Below the pieces are notes generated by a model. It did no database searches, had not been told where the DNA came from, and worked only from the letters and a program-made list of their open reading frames with translations. A stretch of DNA of 38,704 bases from Candidatus Poribacteria bacterium (GTDB taxonomy: Bacteria > Poribacteria > WGA-4E > WGA-3G), in contig JAJEDB010000098.1 of the NCBI GenBank assembly GCA_022821725.1, forward strand, positions 1 to 38,704, written 5' to 3'. Of this stretch, positions 23,714-33,000 are shown in pieces (position 1 is the first letter of the stretch; every line of letters starts with the position of its first letter). The position numbers and the translations under genes are program-made.

Positions 23714-25123
23714 CTACGGAATACGTTGGATATAGATGTCGTAATCCGATCCACGCGCATCGCTCCAGACGACGATTGCGGCGTTCCCACGCGTAGATAC
23801 AGCTTGAGGGGTGATTTGTTCTTTCGGTGCGTGGCAGACAGGGATACCGTTAATTTCCCAAAGTGGCTTCCCATCGGCATCAAGCCGTTGTGCATAGATC
23901 GCATCCTCTGTCGAATCACCGAAATCTTCTCGATAATCTAACCAATAAACGATGGTTCCCGCGGGTTCTTCAGTCGGTACGATCTGAGGGAGACGTTGAA
24001 CTCCGGCACCCGTGCAAACAGGCATACCCCCCTTTTGAAACTGTGCGTTTTTGTCGTTCCACAACGCCTCGCCATTTTCGTTGATACGTTGCGCATAAAT
24101 GTCAGCAAAAATATCGCGTTCGTCCCACCACACAACGATGAAACCGCCACTTCCGTCATGAACACAATAGGGTTGTTGTTGGTTGATAGGGAGTTCACAG
24201 ATGGGGATGCCGTCCTTTTCCCATAGGACGTGTCCTTCAGCGGTTATGCGTTGCGCGTAGAGTTGCGCAGTCGTATAAAAATTCGGGTCATTGCGATAGT
24301 CCGACCAGACGAAGAATACACCGCCACTCGCATCGCTGACAGCAACTGGCGCGCCTTGGTTGCCGGTCGCGGTACAGACGGGAACTGGACCCTCGGCGGC
24401 ATTCCACATCTGATGCCCGTCTGCTGACAGCCGCTGTGCGAAAATGTTCCAGTCTGGGGTGCTGATGTCCCACCATGCGAAAATAGCACCCCCTTGTCCA
24501 TCGGCGATGAGAACCGGATCATACTGATCACCATCACCGCTATAGACAGGCACACCGTTCGTTTCCCACAATGGGTTTCCAGTGCTGTCGATTCTTTGGG
24601 CGTAAATATCTTGATTTCCGTTCCGCCAATCCTCCCATACAACAATTACGCCACCTTTACCGTCAGCGATAACATTCAAATCATCTTGCAATGTAGGATG
24701 CGTACAGACAGGTATACCTTCGGGATCCCACACTTTGTTTCCGTTACCGTCGATGCGTTGTGCGTAACTGTCCTGATTACCGTGCCGGGTATCCCCCCAA
24801 ACGAGGATGGCACCCCCTTCGCTATCGCTGACCATGAGGGGCCAACTTTGCGAAGAGGGTAGGTCGCAAATTGGGATACCGTCCGCCTGCCACTGAACGT
24901 CACCGGTTGCGCTGATGCGTTGTGCGAAAATATCACGGTTCGCGTGCCGGGCATCACTCCACGCCACGATAGCACCGCCTTGCCCGTCCGTAACGAGGGC
25001 AGGAAAGTGTTGTTCGTTCTGTGCTGTGCATAATGGAAGATTTTCTGTCGCTGAGGATGACCATTCCGCGCTTGCCGCGTCTATTACAATAAGTACAGAA
25101 AGGATAGTGAGAAGGCTTTTAAT
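23714..25123 (-). CDS. Secreted beta-propeller-like repeat protein with apparent ATT start
   Basis: 469 residues if begun at ATT (25123). Eight repeats of about 50-55 residues each carry GGAIVVW-(S/E)D-(A/W)R, then (D)IYAQRI, then LWE.NGIPVC; this spacing fits a seven- or eight-bladed propeller. No ATG, GTG or TTG gives a complete N-terminus: the first is a GTG at 24967, inside the first repeat. Upstream in frame is a good signal peptide (KSLLTILSVLIVIDAASA) directly after ATT, with AGGAG 8 bases before it. The upstream gene's stop (25156-25154) is in the same frame only 10 codons earlier, so no other start is available. Probably periplasmic or secreted; ligand unknown. Confidence 0.75.
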   Translation of the reverse strand: MKSLLTILSVLIVIDAASAEWSSSATENLPLCTAQNEQHFPALVTDGQGGAIVAWSDARHANRDIFAQRISATGDVQWQADGIPICDLPSSQSWPLMVSDSEGGAILVWGDTRHGNQDSYAQRIDGNGNKVWDPEGIPVCTHPTLQDDLNVIADGKGGVIVVWEDWRNGNQDIYAQRIDSTGNPLWETNGVPVYSGDGDQYDPVLIADGQGGAIFAWWDISTPDWNIFAQRLSADGHQMWNAAEGPVPVCTATGNQGAPVAVSDASGGVFFVWSDYRNDPNFYTTAQLYAQRITAEGHVLWEKDGIPICELPINQQQPYCVHDGSGGFIVVWWDERDIFADIYAQRINENGEALWNDKNAQFQKGGMPVCTGAGVQRLPQIVPTEEPAGTIVYWLDYREDFGDSTEDAIYAQRLDADGKPLWEINGIPVCHAPKEQITPQAVSTRGNAAIVVWSDARGSDYDIYIQRIP

Positions 25124-25153
25124 TTTTGGGGCTCCTGAAGGAAAAATTAAAAA

Positions 25154-26737
25154 TCAGATGAGCAACTCGTCTCCGATTGGAAAGAACTGGTCGGCGATTT
25201 GTTGTAAATCCATGGAGGTATTATGCTCAAAAGCGACGACCTCCACACGCTTATTCTGTTGCTTGATAAGCTCAGCAAGCGGACAAAAATCGCCATCACC
25301 GCTTGCCAAAATGACGACATCCAATGAACCGAGCATTGAAACGACATCCACTGCAATGCCGACATCCCAGTCGCCCTTCGCAGATCCGTCGCCACGCAGA
25401 CGCAAATCTTTGCTCTTAATCGTATAACCGTTGTGCTCAAGAAGGGACAGGAAACTGGATTGGTTGATTTCGGGTATCTGGACGACATAGGCGTAGGCTA
25501 CCATGAGATATCGGGGTCCGACTATCAGATCGAGGAGTTTGATATAATCGACCCTGCGTCCAAATCGATCCTTAGCGGCATAAAACATATTTTGAACATC
25601 AACAAACACACCCACACGGGGTTGCTCCGTCGTTAGATTGTAGGGACCCTGACCTTCCACGGCTTCTTGTGTATCCAGATAAGCGAGCGTTTGACGAATC
25701 TGATTTAAGGCACCGCGTGCCGCCTGATGGCTGTTCTCCAGAATATCGAAATGGTTGTCAAGCGTTGTTTGAAAGTCTTCGAGGCCTTGATGCCCTTTGT
25801 AGACTGCCTCCTCAACCAACTTGAGATCGGTAGTGAAGTTCTCCTTGGCTGCCTTAATCTGTTCATATTCTCTGAGTTGTTCTGTCATCTGGTCCTTTTC
25901 AGCGAGGAGGCGTTCATGTTCGGCGGTAAGGTGTTGTAGTTCGGCGGTGTCTTCAATATATTGCGCGATCTGTTCACGAAGTATGTGATTTTCCTGTTCA
26001 AGCGCCTTCAATCGTTTTTCGTTTCCATGAACTTCCTCTGCTTTCGTTTTTAATCCCCTGTTTTCCTCTAATAGAAGGGCGCGTTGTTGATCTAACCGGT
26101 TATGTTTTTGCTCAAGCGAGGTATAGTCTGCTTTAGAATCCGCCAGTTGTCGTTCAAGATGCTCCAGGTCTTGGTCAGGTACGTCTGCGTGTTGCAGTTC
26201 ACTTTCCGGATCGTAAACGGGCTGAGCCTCGATGGTTTCCAATGTATCCATAGTATGGACGTTTCCGCTTCCATTTGTATGCGCCACTTCTATAGATTCG
26301 TATGTTGTGTTGAGGAGTTTATAGCCGTGTTCAACGACTGCGGTCCGTTGGTCAGTGAGGAGTGCCCAGACGACTTCGCCAAAATCGCCGCCTTCTATGA
26401 GGACATCAGACGTTTTGAAAAACGTTTCGATTTCAGAGATTTCCATATACCCGACTCGGGAGATCGCAGCTTGTGCTTTTTCAGTAAGAAATTGGCTGAC
26501 TAATGAAGTTTCTGGATTTTTTAGTTCAGATTTTGTTGGGTTTCCAACGACATCCAAAAACACATCGACTAAATTTACGAGTAATTCTCGTCTTGATAAG
26601 GCATACAACCGGTCCACATCGAGGACGATGCCAGTAGAGGCACTCAATTGAAAGATTTCTTTTTCATCTAAAAGTAGGTCGAGAAACCACGTGAGTTGGT
26701 CGCGCTGTATATGAAATTTTAGATCTGGATTTGACAT
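25154..26737 (-). CDS. Coiled-coil protein with C-terminal NYN (LabA-like) nuclease domain
   Basis: 527 residues. N-terminal globular region (1-150), linker, long coiled coil (about 190-345, rich in Glu/Leu/Gln), then a NYN/PIN-like domain (about 375-527). The domain has the acidic residues expected of this metal-dependent RNase fold: VGVFVDVQNM, KGDWDVGIAVDVVSML and VILASGDGDFCPLAELI. LabA-type NYN proteins are thought to act on RNA. GGAG stands 9 bases before the ATG. The leader carries the hairpin plus CCGCAAGG element shared with the AAA+ ATPase gene. The stop is 30 bases from the ATT of the next gene, so the two may be one transcript. No toxin or antitoxin partner is evident. Confidence 0.82.
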   Translation of the reverse strand: MSNPDLKFHIQRDQLTWFLDLLLDEKEIFQLSASTGIVLDVDRLYALSRRELLVNLVDVFLDVVGNPTKSELKNPETSLVSQFLTEKAQAAISRVGYMEISEIETFFKTSDVLIEGGDFGEVVWALLTDQRTAVVEHGYKLLNTTYESIEVAHTNGSGNVHTMDTLETIEAQPVYDPESELQHADVPDQDLEHLERQLADSKADYTSLEQKHNRLDQQRALLLEENRGLKTKAEEVHGNEKRLKALEQENHILREQIAQYIEDTAELQHLTAEHERLLAEKDQMTEQLREYEQIKAAKENFTTDLKLVEEAVYKGHQGLEDFQTTLDNHFDILENSHQAARGALNQIRQTLAYLDTQEAVEGQGPYNLTTEQPRVGVFVDVQNMFYAAKDRFGRRVDYIKLLDLIVGPRYLMVAYAYVVQIPEINQSSFLSLLEHNGYTIKSKDLRLRGDGSAKGDWDVGIAVDVVSMLGSLDVVILASGDGDFCPLAELIKQQNKRVEVVAFEHNTSMDLQQIADQFFPIGDELLI

Positions 26738-26757
26738 TATTATACTCCGATTTTTTA

Positions 26758-26866
26758 TTTAATTATACCTTGCGGATAAGTAACGCACTTTGGAACTTCA
26801 CGATTTTCGTGTTCGAGTTGAAAAAACACCCAAGCAAAAACCCTGCGCCGTTGTTGCAGGCTTGGG
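26758..26866 (-). promoter_or_regulatory. Structured leader element before the NYN gene
   Basis: Read on the minus strand: outer arm CCCAAG (26866-26861), inner stem CCTGC/GCAGG (26860-26856, 26846-26842) with loop AACAACGGC, outer arm CTTGGG (26834-26829), then about 55 bases and CCGCAAGGTATAATTAAA (26775-26758). The inner hairpin is identical to that at 11338-11356, while the outer stem differs in both arms (CCCAAG/CTTGGG here, CCCGT/ACGGG there), so pairing is kept by compensatory change. The plus-strand reading of the hairpin ends in TTTT and could also terminate transcription. Confidence 0.5.
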
Positions 26867-26957
26867 TTTTGGTCCGAGTTTTCAATTCCGTTGCGACTTC
26901 ACCAGAAACCCGCTCGTAATGAAATGGAGAGCGGCCAAGAGGACCATAAATTAAAAT

Positions 26958-28268
26958 TTAAATTTTGATTATTTTTTCCTGTCCTTTTTTCACACTGCGC
27001 GTTGCATTGCGTGTATCAACAATCAGTTGGGCATGTGTGACGAGCCAGTTGTAGTCTATAGCAGTATGATCGGTTAGGATGACAACACAATCAACACTTT
27101 CTACAAGAGCTGCTGTTAGCGGTTCTGAGTGATAGATTTCTGTATCATCAAGAGACAAGTCCTTTATATAGGGGTCATGATATAGGAATTCCGCTTTTTT
27201 GTCAAGAATTAAACGAATTACTTCGAGTGCGGGGGATTCGCGAATGTCGCCGATGTCCTTTTTATAAGCGATCCCTAAGATTAATAGTTTCGCGCCATTC
27301 AAGGGCTTACGTTGAAGATTCAGGGCGTGGATGATTTTGTCTAACACGTATTTCGGCATCTCACTGTTAATTTCGGTAGCGAGCTCAATAAATCGAGCGT
27401 GATACTGATACATCTGTGCCTTCCAAGAGAGATAATGCGGGTCAATTGGAATACAGTGTCCACCCAGTCCGGGACCTGGATAGAACGGCATAAATCCGAA
27501 CGGTTTTGTCGCAGCGGCATCAATGATTTCCCATACATCGAGATCCATCCGGTCACAGATAAGCGCGACCTCATTAATTAAGCCGATGTTGACACTCCGA
27601 AACGTGTTTTCTAAGAGTTTGACCATCTCTGCTGTTCGGGGTGAAGAGACTGTGTGTGTTTTACTGATGAACTGTGCGTAGAAGGTTTTCGCGACGTGGG
27701 TGCATTGTGGCGTGACACCCCCGATAATTTTAGGGGTGTTTGTCACGGAGTGGGTACTATTTCCCGGCTCGATCCGTTCCGGTGAGTAGGCGAGATAGAA
27801 ATCACGTCCCACTTGTAGGGTGTCAGGAAACTGGGCACTGAGTTCCGGCAATACAACCTCTTCGGTAGTGCCGGGGTAGGTGGTGCTTTCGAGGATAATC
27901 AGTTGTTCGGGGTGGAGGTATTGCGCAATTTGCTGAACTGCAGCGATGATAAACTGCATGTCGGGGGTTCGGTTTTCACCGAGAGGGGTCGGCACACAGA
28001 TATTAACTGTGTCCAATTCGCGTAGCACAGAAAAGTCTGTTGTTACCTGCAGCTGCTCGGACGCAATCAGGGGGGCGAGCACTGCGTTGGTCACATCAGG
28101 AACGTCGGAGATGCCCTGTTTCAACCGTTCTATTTTTTCTGAACAGATATCGATGCCTGTAACTCGGAATCCTGCCCTCGCAATTGCAACGGCAAGCGGC
28201 AGTCCGACATATCCAAGCCCGATCACACCCGAGCGAGCCGTCCGGGTTTCCATTTTTTCAAGAATCAT
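26958..28268 (-). CDS. UDP-N-acetylglucosamine 6-dehydrogenase-like nucleotide-sugar dehydrogenase
   Basis: Oxidises the C6 of a UDP-(N-acetyl)hexose to the uronic acid with two NAD+, supplying surface polysaccharide. The 436 residues carry the NAD-binding VIGLGYVGLPLAVAIARAG, the linker motif ESTTYPGTTEEV, the catalytic-Cys segment GPGLGGHCIPIDPHYL and the third-domain LGIAYKKDIGDIRESPALEVI. The sequence style matches WbpA/WecC-type enzymes rather than UDP-glucose dehydrogenase, but substrate is not certain. It overlaps gmhB by 11 bases, placing it in the heptose gene cluster. Confidence 0.88.
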   Translation of the reverse strand: MILEKMETRTARSGVIGLGYVGLPLAVAIARAGFRVTGIDICSEKIERLKQGISDVPDVTNAVLAPLIASEQLQVTTDFSVLRELDTVNICVPTPLGENRTPDMQFIIAAVQQIAQYLHPEQLIILESTTYPGTTEEVVLPELSAQFPDTLQVGRDFYLAYSPERIEPGNSTHSVTNTPKIIGGVTPQCTHVAKTFYAQFISKTHTVSSPRTAEMVKLLENTFRSVNIGLINEVALICDRMDLDVWEIIDAAATKPFGFMPFYPGPGLGGHCIPIDPHYLSWKAQMYQYHARFIELATEINSEMPKYVLDKIIHALNLQRKPLNGAKLLILGIAYKKDIGDIRESPALEVIRLILDKKAEFLYHDPYIKDLSLDDTEIYHSEPLTAALVESVDCVVILTDHTAIDYNWLVTHAQLIVDTRNATRSVKKGQEKIIKI

Positions 28269-28839
28269 TTTTCAGTAGCCAGCGCGTTGCTGTATAAAGG
28301 TTTGTGAAGATCCTATCGGGGCGGTAGTCATTCTGATCCGCACGCCGACACGGTTTCGTCCGAATGTAGTGGTAATAACTCTCCAGTCCAAGTCCTGTTA
28401 AAACGAGAAACGTCGTGGCACCAACACGCTGTCCCACTTCGATATCTGTAGAAAAGTCCCCTATCAAATAGGCATTTGAGAGTTCAATGTTGTGTTCACG
28501 GGCAGCGCGCATTAACATACCCGGCTTCGGCTTTCGACACTCACACCCAGCATCGGGATGGTGTGGACAGTAATAAACGGCATCAATTGTTCCACCGGCT
28601 TTGTCAATTTCTGCGACCATCCGTGCGTGGATATCCGCCAAATCTTCCTCTGAATAGAGGCCTCTCCCGATTCCGGACTGGTTGGTTATCACAACGATTC
28701 GATAGCCACTCTCTGTTAATTCTCGGATCGCTTTCAAGGCATTCGGGATGAAGGTGAATTCTGCCCATTTCCGGACGTAGCCTTTATTGGGTGGATTCCG
28801 GTTGATAACACCATCTCTATCGAGAAAAATAGTCTTCAT
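28258..28839 (-). CDS. gmhB: D-glycero-D-manno-heptose-1,7-bisphosphate 7-phosphatase
   Basis: HAD-superfamily phosphatase that removes the 7-phosphate in ADP-heptose synthesis for lipopolysaccharide core. The 193 residues contain the HAD motif FLDRDGVINRN (Asp7, Asp9), the NQSGIGRG motif, the family-specific zinc loop CPHHPDAGCECRKPKPG and the final IGDFSTDIEVG. It overlaps the heptose kinase by 4 bases (ATGA) and the UDP-sugar dehydrogenase by 11, so the three genes form a tight operon. Histidinol-phosphatase paralogues share this fold, but the context favours heptose. Confidence 0.92.
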   Translation of the reverse strand: MKTIFLDRDGVINRNPPNKGYVRKWAEFTFIPNALKAIRELTESGYRIVVITNQSGIGRGLYSEEDLADIHARMVAEIDKAGGTIDAVYYCPHHPDAGCECRKPKPGMLMRAAREHNIELSNAYLIGDFSTDIEVGQRVGATTFLVLTGLGLESYYHYIRTKPCRRADQNDYRPDRIFTNLYTATRWLLKNDS

Positions 28840-29852
28840 TTTTTAATTTCGTGCAGCAACTCCTTTGGTGTAACGGTCGCACACCCCATCTTACCGACGG
28901 CTATCCCACCTGCGAGGTTAGACAGCACGGCAGCACTACGAAATTCAGCACCGGCTGCGAGCGCGAGTGTGAAAGCGGCAACAACGGTATCTCCTGCCCC
29001 TGTAACATCCGCCACACTGTTTGAATGGGGTGGGAGATGCTCGGCTTTTACGATACCCTCCGCCGGACGGTGAAACAGAGACATACCCTTCGCATCGCGG
29101 GTAATTAGCAACGCCTTAAGCGACAATCTGTCCAGAATTTTCTCACCCACAGCGACCAGATCGGACACATCCGTGATTTCTTCATGGACAGCGGCACTTG
29201 CTTCCTTGTGGTTCGGCGTAACGGCGGTTACACCTTTATAGTGCCAAAAGTTGTTTTGCTTCGGATCGACGATGATGGGGATACCGTAAGATTTGGCGTG
29301 TTTCATAACATCCTTGATGAGCTGAGGCGTGACGACCCCTTTATCGTAGTCAGCAAAGATAATTGCGTCGCTTGTTGGCAGCTGCGCAGCGATAGTGTCC
29401 AGTAGGTGTTCCCGTATCTGTGGCGAGATTTCCTGTTTGGATTCTCTGTCAATACGGAGCAGGTGATGTCCCGAATCCCGTTCCCGATCTGGGAAGGGCG
29501 TGGTGCCACGAGCAATGACGCGTGTTTTTGTGCTTGTCGGTCGCTGCGGATCCGCAGAGACCCCAGTCGTAACGAGATTCGTTTCGGTTAGCATCTGGAC
29601 TAACTTTTCGCCTTCCCTGTCCTCACCGATGACTCCGACCAGCGTTGCGTTGCCGCCTAAGCTGGCAACATTTTGGGCGACATTCGCTGCGCCACCACAA
29701 CCGGTCTCTTCTGTCGTGGTTTCAAACACTGGAACAGGGGCTTCTGGCGAAATTCGTTTCACATCCCCCCAGACATATCTGTCCAAGATGACATCGCCGA
29801 GAATCACGACCCGCTTGCCTTGAAGTTGTTCAAAAACGGCTTTTAAGTTCAC
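28836..29852 (-). CDS. D-glycero-beta-D-manno-heptose-7-phosphate kinase
   Basis: PfkB-family kinase equivalent to the N-terminal half of HldE (HldA). The N-terminal GDVILDRYVWGDVKRISPEA is diagnostic, and the C-terminal ADVTGAGDTVVAAF holds the catalytic Asp and anion hole. At 338 residues there is no cytidylyltransferase-fold half, so the adenylyltransferase (HldC type) must be encoded elsewhere. The start is GTG at 29852 with no Shine-Dalgarno. A promoter-like GATAAT (29866-29861) lies so close that the mRNA may be leaderless. First gene of the operon with gmhB and the UDP-sugar dehydrogenase. Confidence 0.92.
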   Translation of the reverse strand: MNLKAVFEQLQGKRVVILGDVILDRYVWGDVKRISPEAPVPVFETTTEETGCGGAANVAQNVASLGGNATLVGVIGEDREGEKLVQMLTETNLVTTGVSADPQRPTSTKTRVIARGTTPFPDRERDSGHHLLRIDRESKQEISPQIREHLLDTIAAQLPTSDAIIFADYDKGVVTPQLIKDVMKHAKSYGIPIIVDPKQNNFWHYKGVTAVTPNHKEASAAVHEEITDVSDLVAVGEKILDRLSLKALLITRDAKGMSLFHRPAEGIVKAEHLPPHSNSVADVTGAGDTVVAAFTLALAAGAEFRSAAVLSNLAGGIAVGKMGCATVTPKELLHEIKK

Positions 29853-29908
29853 ACCATTATATTATCATAAATCCATAGGTTAAAGCAATACACATTCTCG
29901 ATGCCTCT

Positions 29909-29937
29909 TTGATTTTCAGGAAAGAAAATGGTATAAT
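29909..29937 (+). promoter_or_regulatory. Promoter of the large helicase gene
   Basis: TTGATT (29909-29914) and TATAAT (29932-29937) with a 17-base spacer, about 90 bases before the TTG start at 30028. It diverges from the heptose operon promoter region. Confidence 0.55.
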
Positions 29938-30027
29938 ATAGGTTGAGATCCCAAAAGAGCATTGGAATGAGAAATAACTTGGACGCTTGCAGTCCCTTCC
30001 TCACCTCAGAACACAAGGAAAATTAAT

Positions 30028-33000
30028 TTGGCACGCTTAGAAGAACTTCAACCTGGCACTATTGTTAAAGGCATATTACCGAACCAACAGGTAACAGTCG
30101 TTGCCACGACGTGGTTAGGAACTGCCGGAATCGAGCTGACTTACAAAGCTGCCGATGGTCAACTCGGTAGTGAACTCCTGTATCGCGAGAGTGAATCCAC
30201 CTTTGAAATCGTCACCGAAAGCCTCCCATGGGGTTTTGACGGAGATGGTGAGAATTTTCGGCTTGTCTCTGAGGCACATCGCATTCGGTTGGCACATCTA
30301 TTTGATCCGCGTCTCGCAGTCCATATCTCACACGTAGAACCGCTACCACACCAAATTACCGCGGTCTATGAAGAGATGCTGCCACGCCAACCTTTGCGCT
30401 ATCTGCTCGCTGATGACCCCGGGGCAGGAAAGACGATTATGACCGGGTTGTATCTCAAGGAACTCCTCGTCCGTGGTGACCTGAAACGATGCCTGATTGT
30501 CTGTCCCGGTAGCCTTGTGGAACAGTGGCAGGCAGAACTCCGGCAACGCTTTTATCTCTCCTTTGAGGTTTTCACCCGCGAAAAATTTAATACCGCTCGC
30601 ACTGGCAACCTGTTTCAAGAAGAGAATCTCCTTATCTGTCGGCTGGACCAATTAAGTCGTAGTGAAGATATTCAAGCAAAATTAAAGGGGACGCATTGGG
30701 ATATTATCGTCTGTGATGAAGCACACAAGATGTCCGCTCCAGTTTATGGGAGCAGACCGCGACCTACAAAACGCTACTCCCTTGGGGAACTGCTTGGAAA
30801 ACTCACGCGGCACTTCCTACTGCTAACAGCAACCCCTCACAATGGCAAAGAAGCGGAATTCCAACGCTTTATGGCGTTGCTGGACCCGGATCGCTTTGAA
30901 GAACAGTTCCGAGACGGTGTTCCCACCGTAGATACCACTGACTTGATGCGGCGGATGGTCAAAGAGAATTTGTTGAAGTTTGACGGGACACGGCTATTCC
31001 CGGAGCGGTTCGCCAACACGATTAATTATGAACTCTCTGAGTCAGAGATGAACCTATACGACGAGGTAACAGAATACGTCCGTGAGGAGATGAATCGCGC
31101 AGCGCGACTCGATGGGCAGCGCAGTAACAGCATTGGATTCGCGCTCACCATCTTACAACGAAGACTTGCGTCCTCACCAGAAGCAATTTACCGATCAATT
31201 CAACGTCGGCGGGAACGGTTGGAGGAACGGCTGCAGGAGGAAAAACAACGCAAACCTGATGCCCAAGCCACATTAGATATACAAGTAGATGACAGACTGC
31301 CAACAAACGCGGCGCAAGCAGATGAATTCTATGATGAATCTCCGGCTGAAGAGGTAGAAACCTTGGAAGAAGAGGTCGTCGCCCGTGCCTCAGCAGCCTT
31401 AACGATCGCTGAACTGGAAGCAGAGATTCAAACCCTCCACCGCTTGGAAACCCTCGCGCAAAAGGTGCGGTATAGCGGGACAGACCGGAAGTGGGAGGAG
31501 CTCTCAAACCTTCTGCAAGGCGAAAGTAATGCCGATGCTGCTAACGAATTGTTCGACCCTCAAAAACGTCCCCCCAAACTCATTATCTTTACGGAACATC
31601 AAGATACGCTACACTATTTGACAGAACGCATTCAGACGTTGCTTGGGCGTGCCGAGGCACTTGTCACGATTCACGGTAGCATGCGGCGCGAAGACCGGCA
31701 AAAAGCGCAAGAACAGTTTACACAGGATCGGGAAGTGCAAATTCTGCTCGCGACCGATGCCGCCGGTGAAGGTATCAACCTACAACGCGCACACCTGATG
31801 GTGAACTATGACCTACCTTGGAATCCAAATCGCGTCGAACAGCGGTTCGGACGCATCCACCGAATCGGACAAACGGAGAGATGCCATCTCTGGAATCTTG
31901 TCGCCACAGAAACGCGCGAGGGGGCAGTGTTTGATGCACTCCTTGACAAACTTGATCAGCAGCGTAAAGCGTTGGGCGGTGCTGTTTTCGATGTGCTCGG
32001 TAAATGTTTCAGCAATGCATCGCTACGAGATCTCCTCATTAAAGCCATCCGTGAAGGCGATAAACCTGAAGTCAAAGCGCGATTGACAGAAGTTATTGAC
32101 ACCGCCCTGGATTTAAATCACCTACGAAGTTTGATTGATCAACATGTTCTGATACATGGAACGATTGACACGACCCAACTCGGCAACATCCGTGATGAGA
32201 TGGAACGCGCCGAAGCCCGGCGTTTGCAACCTCATTTTATCGCCTCCTTCTTCCGTGAGGCATTCACACAACTCGGCGGCACGCTACGAGAACGTGAGTC
32301 AAAACGTTACGAAATTCGCAACGTCCCCGCGATAATCCGGAACCGAGATGTGGATATTAGCAGGGGAAAGACTATCTTACAGCGATATGAGCGGATTACA
32401 TTTGAAAAGAGTAAGGTTCAGGTTAAAGGGAAACCGCTTGCGGAGTTCGTTTGTCCCGGACACCCTTTGCTTGATGCTACGTTGGATCTGATTCTTGAAC
32501 GCCACCGCAATCTGCTTAAACAGGGGACTATTTTGGTAGATCCGCATCAACAGAGCGACGAGATTCGTGTTCTATTCTACCTTGAACACGCTATTCAAGA
32601 CGGTCGCGTGCGTAATGATGGAAACCGGTGGATTGTTTCACAACAGATGCAATTTGTGGAAATCAACAGCAACGGAGAGGTCAGTACTCCCGGATACGCG
32701 CCTTACCTCGATTACCGTCCGCTACGTGAGGACGAGCATTCACGGACGGCAGCAGTATTAGAAGCACAGTGGTTGCGTGACGGGTTAGAGTCGAAGATTA
32801 TTGCCTATGCAGTGGAACACCTCATCCCGGAACATCTCAACGAGATTAAAATACATAAAGAACAACTTGTGAAAAAAACAATGGACGCAGTCAAAACGAG
32901 ACTGACAAAGGAGATAAACCACTGGGACAATCGGGCGTATGAATTGAAACTTCAAGAGGCAGCCGGAAAACAGATGGCGGACCTTAACGCTGCACAGGCA

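Noticed and set aside
26829..26870. Hairpin with TTTT as a plus-strand terminator
   Set aside because: No plus-strand gene precedes it; both neighbours are on the minus strand and the same hairpin occurs as a leader elsewhere.
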